Assembly (NCBI GenBank): GCA_964391015.1
Contig: CAYMKU010000006.1
Span: forward strand, 1-64,000
Length of the DNA: 64,000 nt
From: XYD12-FULL-36-8 sp964391015
GTDB taxonomy: Bacteria; Bacteroidota; Ignavibacteria; Ignavibacteriales; Ignavibacteriaceae
Direction: 5' to 3'
The position numbers and the translations under genes were made by a program. Positions within the stretch are counted from its first letter, which is position 1; every line of letters begins with the position of its first letter. This document shows positions 49,101-56,600 of the stretch, one piece after another. Under the pieces are notes generated by a model that was given only the letters and a program-made list of their open reading frames with translations, was not told the DNA's origin and made no database searches.

Positions 49101-49226
49101 TTGAGTCCAACCGGATGGTGCAGATGGTGTGCCCGTCCAACCAGTCTCAAAGTCTTCGGTAAGGTATTGCGCAGAAATTGGCATTGATACCAAACCAATA
49201 AGAATAAGTAAAAGCAGCTTTTTCAT
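42705..49226 (-). CDS. Giant secreted multidomain protein (jelly-rolls, fibronectin-like, beta-helix) with dockerin-like C-terminal module
   Basis: 2173 residues with a 20-residue signal peptide. In order: a choice-of-anchor J jelly-roll (about 21-205, EDFETGWTG), a solenoid-like region (about 210-700, AGHTVTM, NLTIDATGILNHSTG), the fibronectin-like SSNNVLIVWN-type domain (about 715-815), a second jelly-roll (about 815-1000, PSCWAYSEG), another fibronectin domain, a third jelly-roll (about 1090-1250, IYIDDVVWEPL), and a sialidase-associated-type domain (about 1255-1400). A charged linker (about 1400-1510) has LTRKT and YYILMENGQPYSG. A beta-helix follows at about 1510-1960. The shared beta domain is the ALIQGIYANSG subtype. 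Loops are DVVVDEFIDGSD and DLSGDDFVDGTD. No T9SS tail. It is probably a surface adhesin or glycan binder; domain boundaries are approximate. Confidence 0.84.
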   Translation of the reverse strand: MKKLLLLILIGLVSMPISAQYLTEDFETGWTGTPSAPSGWTQTRIRAINHATAEKDWLQNTWTGSAWSVSSSGTNPSTGAYSGTGVAWIDDYNYMSSSTPQASSRLESPVVNLSGSTSPYLRFWYFNNQGVGVNLNLRVMVSSNSGTTWDVLTPIVNGFTVTASTWNRISVAIPAPYRTANFKFAFEITNRYGTNNPFIDLVTVEEFTPTTITSTATGDWNAGATWVGGVVPTADNNVVIAAGHTVTMPTTTGIIGRCQNLTIDATGILNHSTGTANLIHAYGTITVNGTLNAYNGTSGRFIYCGGDFTINSGGTANFSAGTTSQSTGTTAISTGAAGIAFLNNQSASFTNGGTLTNNYIQNILHLGQGNFTYNNTVNCYRTFGLYLGSVNPNSNLTLGNAPSSVAQSVERANGTFSSNPTWNNTNISSRSNYYYSPNWVPITQTTLLTGNEIESIAGVRTVSGTFSMNTHNNLQLNYPLTVGTATTGSMTLTRGIIITDDTNLLTINTFFGGATGTAPSTATPSTTHGSYVVGPVQINFPASGTTTRNFPLGVGTGFNGSTPNSNVLKYIAVASTSAWTGSVIKASIVGAPSGTVNSPLTNLFGIRAYRLQLISGSDLPGTATVSIRGRNSTFGNSDNLYGDIGELRVAQSPNLTGAWTERSATTGSGVIANNTDYARTTAVPAPGPIAPLATYGEYFAFATTATVINPSGVTATPISSSQIDVAFTPNIFSNNVLIVWNDSSVFTAPSGPPPSVGSPFAGGTVLYYGLTSPQPHSSLTSATPYYYKAFSYDGTNYSTGVPVNATTFCDAIATFPHTQSFGATFPSCWAYSEGSAGATYHWATTTADGTHGVSGPQAGTHFMFLYVYLANTTYNPYYLTSPEFTLDATPKQVKYYYYLGTDGYKLPSDSTLALQISTNNGVSWTNIFVHDTSNSVFATSNSTSFWTLNTVNLSAYASQTVKFRFKARSNYGSSFCDQGIDEFVVENVPTYPPPTALTATGITDTSAILSWTQSGSPISWDIEYGATPFSPTGTPTNTGVTNPFTLSPLNDATNYAYYVRANFGSGNYSTWAGPYNFTTLCTSVTAFNENFDLVTAPVLPNCWSKYTSPSWSFQTVLTYTTSPNSSPNSVQLYSSGATASSDAPLLITPQVSNLSSGAVHLKFYAKGASTNLSVIVGTMTNPANSATFTAFDTVTGLSTSSWTQFSVDFSSYSGSDTYLAFKHPLTTTYSYIYIDDVVWEPLTAMVYDSSTTTQNTTDVGTNQTNQQVIGIKIYTSGSLTPLSVTNFNLNTNGTTNAAVDITNAKLFYTGTSGTFAATSQFGSTVASPSGAFAISGSQTLATGTNYFWLTYDIPSGATDGNLADAECNQISVGSNYVPTIQAPAGARTIKGPMSGTYNVGLTPFNKATGKNLTVQKLTRKTEQPIFEKVKNEQIIKSDNTALLEELPFSSEKPSRTEMVDEDYYILMENGQPYSGEYSIRINEEVQNQNGGSQFTETEVFSTLTAAISALNNRGVNGPVTFVLKDTKYSASETFPLTINPVTGGSATNTVTIKPFTGLTDTIIGSAANSTIFNINSSNIIIDGSNSGGTTRDLLISNTSTTGPTTINIGSPGTSAITNVIIKNCIVINTVSASAIVVGDGDTLGGPGYFNDITIQNNSIQKAYIGIYNKAVLQSGNGSGLKILSNDLSTSGTNAIAYMGTYLQDITGAEVSGNTFANFETAGGQNDKGIHLYNTNNTLIEKNKIYSLKYTGTSGYAAYGISNYFPSATVSTNVIKNNMISDLSGDGDDYTGSLLIYNPMGIFLYGTQSGAKVYHNSIYLSGNTLNYSANSISCGIVLGTGTSADIRNNIIVNNLGLLSATGYGSAGIFLQSASSQLEQANFNDIVVAPTGSGVKNLGQIATTGYTTLAAWKTATGKEESSQNTSVTFTSATDLHLSGGSVGDGNLASAYVGVSTDFDGDARNAYWPYMGADEITGSPLALPKLTLKALIQGIYANSGNEDTLVVYLTKPTSPYTKYVPVKGLTSASGTDFYFPKSNNETSYYIAIKNRNSLETWSASTVATASFPLTFDMTSAQAQAFGGNTINVSGKWCIYNGDVVVDEFIDGSDVSACFNDGNLGASGYIITDLSGDDFVDGTDVALAFNNSNLGVGAFYPTKKSLPTKIQKIDKQDTIQQ

Positions 49227-49707
49227 AAAGTAGCTCCCTTGATAGTTAATAAATAAGGTTTATTAAAGTAGTTATATAATTACTATTGTCAGAGAAAATT
49301 GCCGTAGCAATTGCGGAGGGTACAAAAGATGATTTACTTGCAATTACTCTCTCAAGCAATATAGATTTAGAAGCAGCAGTAAAGATCATATTCTATAATT
49401 TAGCACTCCAAAAATTTTTAAATTTTGAAAGCAATTAAATAAAAATTATAGCAAGAATTATTAATACAACCAAAATAAAGAGCCCTCAAAAAGAAGAAAT
49501 GTGAATCCCGCATCGAAACTAAATAACACAAATGTAAATTGCAAGCGGTTTTTAGCAAAATCAAAAAAAACTTAAGCTTCTCTACGATTGTGATAAAAAA
49601 TGAGACAACTGAAGAATTCAAAGTTGTAACGCGATATAAAAGAAAGCGCACTTTTTGTAGTAATGAGCGAGTTCTCTGTAGTTTTTGTTTAGATAGGTAA
49701 TTTCGGC
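49227..49707. other. Intergenic region upstream of 42705-49226
   Basis: 481 AT-rich bases between the start of the 2173 aa gene and the T9SS-tail pseudogene. The only hairpin noticed is a GAAAATTGCC/AATTGCGG-like imperfect pairing near 49293-49314. No gene, promoter match or RNA family was recognised. Confidence 0.5.
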
Positions 49708-50043
49708 TTATTTTGCCAAAGTCATTTTCTTGGTTTGAATAAAATTACCAGCTTCGATTCTATAAATGTATGTTCCACTTGCGATTGAAGAAGCATCGAA
49801 TTTGTAGGAATAACTTCCTGCATTCATTATTTCATTAGAAATGAGTGAAGCAACTTCTTGCCCGAGTAAATTAAATACCTTCAAATTAACATTTGATTCT
49901 TGCGAAAGTGTGAAATTAATTACTGTACTTGGGTTAAATGGATTTGGATAATTTTGTTCTAAGCTAAATTGTGTAGGAAAAGCATTTTCATTTTTATTGA
50001 TTCCAACAATGGCTAAGGGGATTGTAGGTATTGTTCCTGAAGA
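49708..50043 (-). pseudogene. Orphan chimeric T9SS type A sorting-domain fragment
   Basis: 111 codons encode a complete T9SS tail but nothing before it: a TAG at 50044-50046 in frame directly precedes the homology, and there is no start codon or signal peptide. The upstream part (TIPTIPLAIVGI, FSLEQNYPNPFNPST) matches the tail region of 60067-61539. The remainder (VINFTL, LLGQEVASLI, GNFIQTKKMTL) matches the tail of 58168-60039, including at the nucleotide level. The switch occurs near the NPFNPST codons. It is therefore a remnant of recombination between those neighbouring genes or their ancestors. The reading frame is otherwise intact, so the event seems recent. Confidence 0.85.
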
Positions 50044-50195
50044 CTATCAATTCGATCTCGATTTCAATGGGAGGTGAAATGTTTATTTCCGTCATAAGGA
50101 ATCCTTCTGAGATTTGTATTGTTTATCTCGTTTCGTAGTTCCTTATAGATTATTATTTATAGCAATTTAAAAATCTCAGAGGAAAATGGCAGAAT

Positions 50196-50230
50196 AAAAA
50201 AAGGGCTGCCCAAATTCTCAGGCAGCCCTT
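50196..50230 (-). terminator. Rho-independent terminator after 50244-57788
   Basis: Ten-base stem AAGGGCTGCC/GGCAGCCCTT with a 10-base loop, 13 bases past the stop and followed on the minus strand by seven T. It is a near copy of 42657-42691. Confidence 0.92.
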
Positions 50231-50652
50231 AATGAACTATCGTTTATTGTTGTATGGTATCCTGTTTATCTATTTTTTGAACCTTTGTAGGCAAAGATTT
50301 TTTTGTAGGATAAAAGGCACCAACACCAAGGTTGCTGTTGTTAAAAGCAAGCGATACATCTGTACCGTCAACGAAGTCATCTCCCGTTAGATCGGTAATA
50401 ACATAACCACTGGCACCTAGGTTGCCATCATTGAAACAAGCGGAAACATCAGAACCATCAATGAATTCGTCAACAACAACATCTCCATTGTAAATACACC
50501 ATTTACCGCTAACATTAATTGTATTTCCTCCAAATGCTTGCGCTTGTGCAGAGGTCATATCAAAAGTTAATGGGAATGAGGCAGTTGCAACAGTTGATGC
50601 ACTCCATGTTTCGAGTGAGTTACGGTTCTTAATTGCAATGTAGTAACTTGTC
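50196..50652. repeat. Duplicated 3' gene end plus terminator, copy B
   Basis: Near-identical partner of 42657-43110. The stretch over the beta-domain codons (about 50521-50650) is essentially unchanged, while sequence further 5' in the gene (GLTSSTGVDFYMPKTNNE versus GLTSASGTDFYFPKSNNE) differs at many bases. Confidence 0.85.
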
Positions 50653-53600
50653 TCGTTATTGGTTTTAGGCATATAAAAATCAACACCAGTTGATGAAGTT
50701 AATCCCTTAACAGGAATATATTTCGTATATGGCGAAGTAGGTTTAGTAAGATACACAACAAGAGTATCCTCATTACCACTGTTAGCATATATTCCTTGTA
50801 TCAGAGCTTTAAGTGTCAGCTTAAGTGAAAGAGGAGAAGCAACTATTTCATCAGCTCCCATATATGGCCAGTAAGCATTGCGAGCATCACCATCTATGTC
50901 AGTTGTTATTCCAGTAATTGGAGAACAAGCAAGATTACCATCGCCAATTGAACCGCCGCTTAGGTGTAAATTGCCATTTGCTATATCAGAGTAGTTGACC
51001 GTTATTCCTGATTGACTGTATCCATCACCACCGCTCGAAGATTTCCATTCGGTGAATGTTCGATCAAGTGTGCCCCACAAACCAACAGTACTTGCCGATG
51101 AACTGTTGAGAATATTATAGTTGCTTGCTGTGCTGCTCCATCCTATCGCACCACCTAAATTAAATTGATTTGCGATAGCATAATGACCCGCAGATCCTCC
51201 TGAACGTGCATTATCGAAAATGTTGTTCTTAATAAACATCTGTGTTTTAACAGTATCGGTAGTAGCATTGCTGCCCCGTTGAAATGCTGCCGTTCTTAAC
51301 CCGCCGCTTGTTACTGTACCTGACAATCTTACGGAGTTGTAATATGTGTAAAGACGATTTCCAGCATCTCCGACAACTTGAATTATACCTACAAACATAT
51401 TGCCGTTTGTTTGCCCACTTCCAAGAGAAATAAAATTATCTATTGCATTTGCAGAATCTGCGCAGAAGCGATAAAAGATACCTGCAGCTATTGGTGGTAA
51501 AGTAGCGTCACTTCCAGTTGATAAATTTACAATATCATAAATTTTATTTTTATTTGTTGTCCCGGTATAGTTAGTTGCTGTTATACCGGCTACCACTGAT
51601 GCATAGGCGCCTGTATTAGTGCCCTGGATAGTGTGAATTGTATTCCCAGATATCACTACACCAACTTCCATGAAATTGCTTGCACCGGTCCAAGAATAAA
51701 TACCGACAGCAATAGGGCTCCCAGCAGCTATACCTGTTCCTGAACTTGCCGACGATAGATTATTAATTGTATTATTCGTAACATGACAGTATATATTAGT
51801 ACCGTCTATCATAATACCGCGTACTTTTACACCTGTTCCTGTTCCGCTTGCAGTCATATTTGCAACTGTATTATTTGTAATTACTATAGGAGTCGTATAA
51901 GATGTGCTTGCGGTACGGATACCATGTGTTGTGGAACTCCCTGCTACTTGAATACTATTAGCAGTTGATGAATGACCTACAATATTACCACTAATAGTCG
52001 CCCGGCCGCCTACAAGATTGATTCCGGTAAATGGTGAAGAGCTGGTGCTCGTCATACTTATGTTTTGAATTGTATTGTCTGAAATTGTGGATGATGTTAT
52101 CGTATCTATAGAAGCATAAATTCCCGCAAAAGTTACAGCCCCACTGTTAGTCCAAGCTGTTCCTCCGCAATTTGAAGCGCTTCCTCCAATAAAGTTTTTA
52201 TATATTGTATGTCCACCAGCACCTCCCGCAAAAATACCAGGCGCTAAGTAAATTGAATACTGGGAGGATGACGGAGTTAACGAGTTATAAAAGTGATTAT
52301 CAGAAATAGTCCAATTCGAGCCGTTACCGGTGCTTGTAACATAAACTCCGTAATTTGTGAAATTTGTAATTTCATTATTAAGAATAGAGTTATTGGCATT
52401 GCGGGCTGATGTATTACCAGCAGAATATATGGCGGTGTAGTAAGGGGTTCCATAATCCTTGATCTTGTTGTTGTAGATTGAATCATTAGAATTACCAGAT
52501 GCACCAGTTGTGCTTAATAAAACAATCGCACCGCTTGTTGAACTTGTATTTTGAGATTCTAATATTAAATTCTTGATTACGTTATTTGTGGCATCGTTTT
52601 CGAGTCTGAATATCGGTATGCTGGCACTTGAATTTGTCAAAGTCCAGTTACGAGATGTACCTGAAACAACGTTTGATCCATCAAAAATAATATAATCGGC
52701 GCCATTCAAGTGGAACATTGCAGTTGCCGCTGGTGTACCCGAAACAGAAGTTGTGATTGTTGCATCGGGTTTAAATGTTACAGTATTGGTTCCACTCGCA
52801 CCAGTTACTTCGGTTATAACAATTGGAAATGTTTCTGTATAAGAAGTGGATCCTAATAAGAATCGTACTGCACCACTTATGCCTCTTTCATTTAAATCAG
52901 TGACTGCAGCTTGAATTGATGGATATGTAGTTTCTGTAAACCCTTCCAAACCAGCCACAATAGTTCTCCAATCCACTTCAATTCCATTTTCACTAAATAC
53001 ATAGTACTCTTCATCCATCTCGATTTTTTCATATCGAACAACAACTTTTGTCTTGGGTTCGGAATCATTACCTTCTGCAACATCAACACCGGCTAATGAT
53101 CCATCACTCGCCGTATAGACCTTCTTGTTTGAAGAAACAATATTCGTCTCAGGTTCTAAATCAGCCTGTTGAGGAGTGTCAGAATTCTCAATTGATTTAT
53201 TCTTTGTCCCTAAATTTGTACTTGTCTGGTCTTTATGCGTTGATGGATTAATGGACACTTCCTCTACAACGGAAACTTCGCGCATTACCTTACGTGTACG
53301 TTTTTCTAAGACAACGTTTCTGTTGAACTTCTGGTTAAATTCTTTCAATGGAGGAACTATAATATTATAATCTCCAGAAAGCGGAGCTCCAACAATTTTG
53401 TATTGGTTAGGTGTTGTTGGTGCCGAGCTTACAGAACTTACACTCGTTCCAACAAAACCAGATGAAGGATTAGCGCTCACGTTAACACTAACATCTTGTG
53501 CAACAACAAAGTACTGGATATAATCTCCAACAGATACGGATCCACCATTAATGATTGAATAATTAATTGTAAAATTAGTTGGAGAAGAACCTACATTTGC

Positions 53601-56600
53601 AGTAGTCCACTTCCAACCGTTATCGGTGCTTGTGTTACCACCGAACACATTTGCATCAGTTGATTTCTTAAAGTAAATTCTTGGCAAATTCACCCAATCA
53701 ACTCCAGTTGCATCTGTAATTGTTACAGAGGATAGCGTTCTATTCGAAGTGGAGGATGTGTTAGTTAAAGCTGCATATGTGATGTTAGGTCCAACAAAAT
53801 CGCCACCGCCTTCCCAGGCACCCATTGAAGGAGTGGAACCGCTTCTTGCTGCATTGGTTATATCGGTGGTTATGCCTGCAATTGGCACACCTGCACCAAG
53901 CACTGGTGAACCGGTTTGAGGTTGTAAGTTGGTTGAAGTATTGAATAGAGGATCAGAACCAAGAGAGTTAGAATCCTTGTTCGATGCAGTTTTCCAATCT
54001 CCAATAGTTGACCAATCAGATGTCCAAAAACCAAGGTATCCACTTGTACCACTTGCATAGTAATCATTATAATTCATATTTAAGTTAGTAATTGCAGATC
54101 CATCATAATAAACACCATAATGTTTACCACTGCCTCCTGAGCGAGCATTATGTACAACATTATCGTACTGCCAGTAATCAGTAGCAACATCATTAATCCA
54201 GATACCATAGCTTGTTCCAGAGGTTGCAGTACCTCCAACATATACAGAATTATAATTGATATAAACTGAATTACTCGAACTGCCAATATATTGGATGCCT
54301 GCTACACTTCCTGTCGTAGTAGGTGATATAGAAATCGAATTGTTCTCAATCCAGCATGTCACGGGTCGGCTGGTTGAACCGGAATAATAGATTCCATTTA
54401 CTGATGAGGAGGAACCGCCAGTTAAACCAGAAATTTTATTTTTAACAATTCTAGTCCCTACCGCATTTACTAAGTAAATTCCATAAGCAGTTGTAGAACC
54501 TGCAATATTCATATATAAGTTACATGAATCAATTAACGTATTTGTTGTAGTAGATAAATAAATGCCATATTGATTAAAATCATAAACGTTGCAGTTCATG
54601 ATTTTATTACCGTCATTAGCAATGTTGCCGAAGTAAATTCCAACATAAGGTCTTCCGGCAGCATCACTGCGATCTCTAATATCACATTGCAATATGATAT
54701 TATTAGTGTTATCACCTGCACCGAAATTAATTACTCCATCAGCTGTTGAAGTAGCAGCACCTTCAATGTAGCAATTTCGAATAGTATTATTTGTCGCACC
54801 GTTTTGAATTCTGAATGTCGGATCTGAGGTATTAATATTTCTAAACCTTAGGTATCTACCTATACCACCGAAACGACCATCAAAACTCACTCTATCTGCT
54901 CCATTTAAAATTATCATTGTCGTTGCAACATCACCTGAGAGTACCCTTTCAGTAGTTCCATCGGGTTTAATTGTGATAGTATAAGTTCCACCGCCATCAT
55001 CATTTGTTTGATTAAGCGCAACCAAACCAGGTTCGGTTATATTGCTTACAATTGTAATAGTAATATTCCCAGCTACCGCTCCATTGTTTATTGCCCTGAA
55101 GATTCCGGTTGTATCAGTTAAAGTAGTATAAGTTTGTCCACTTCCGACATTATAATTACCACTGAAACCGTTTACAATTACATAATAGTTAGGCGAAGAT
55201 GGAGGAGTTGATGCAGCAGGCGGATCATATGTAAAACCGCTTGCACCAGAAGGCGATGAACCTATATTTGGCGTACCAGCTGTATCCCTTGCAACAAGGT
55301 AATAATAAACTGTATCACCAAGTGTTACCCCCGATCCAAAAGAATATTGGTATTGGTTACTTCCTAAATATGAAGGAGATACCGAACTGTAGGAACCGCT
55401 GTAATTTATTTGCCAATAAAGTCTCGGCATACCAGCACCAGAGGTCGGAACACCGGTTCCATCTGTTATTGTGGCGACTAATGTTCGCGCTGTAGTTAAA
55501 CTAGTATTTAACAATTGATCGTATGCAAAGGTTGGCGGAGTTAAATCCGCTCCAATTCCGTCAAATTCATCTGCTCCAACATCTGGAGATGCTCCATTTC
55601 TTACGTTACCATCATAGTCATCAGAAATAGCTAATGGTGATGTAACTGGGGCACCACCTGATTCCACTTGAGTTGCAAAGGTAGTATCTATGTGCAAATT
55701 GTAGGGTGGAGTTGATGCATTTTTAAACGGTGGATTTTCAGAAAAAGATGCACCGTCTACTGGATTCATGCGTGTCTTAAAATCCGTGATAGTCGAATCA
55801 CCATTGGTACCATCAAAGAAGATTGATTTTGCAGATAACCCTCCATCGACATAATAGTCGTTATTATTTGATGAACCCGAAGTATAGTTTGTATATGTTG
55901 TCCCACCTTTCCTAAATGCAACCGTTCTTGCAGCCAAAGTTCCATTCCCCGAATTGGAAGAATTAACTACAATATTATTCCTAAAATCGAGGGTTGTGGG
56001 CGTCGTATTTCCCGCATAAATTCCCGAACTTCCGAATGTTGTACTTGAGTTATTTTTTTCACTCAGATATATCGTATTGTAATAAAGTCCCACATAAGTT
56101 CCTCCTGTAACATGCATTCCTGAAAAAGACGTTGAGTTGGTTGAATTTGGAGCTTTTAGATCTGAAACAAAATTGTTGTAAACATAATTTGCTGTCCCAG
56201 TTGTAATATAAAAACCATAAAGGGTTTGGGTTGCATTATTCCCAGTTAGATTATACACGCGGTTTTTATAACAATTAGTTGTTCCTGTACCTGCATCATA
56301 AATTCCATAAAAAAGTGAACCAGATGTAGTTAGATTGTAAACATTATTATTGTAAACACTTGGCGTTGTCCCTGAGAAATATATTCCATAGATTGTACCG
56401 CCCGCAGAAAAACCGTAAACATTGTTATCATTAATTTGGTTAGTTCCTGAACTTGCCATATACATACCGTATGTACTTCCGGTTCCGCCGGTAAAATTTG
56501 AAATGACATTGTTGTTTGCAACTCTGTTTTGTGCTACTGCCGTGCTCGAATATAATCCATAAAGGGATGATGTACCAGAAACGCTAATGTCGGAAAAAGT

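Noticed and set aside
26127..49226. Polysaccharide lyase or pectinase activity for the beta-helix proteins
   Set aside because: The fold is suggested by the rungs, but no lyase or GH28 catalytic motif was seen.
49418..49651. A 77 aa minus-strand frame upstream of the 2173 aa gene
   Set aside because: Low-complexity AT-rich sequence without a ribosome site or plausible composition; treated as chance.
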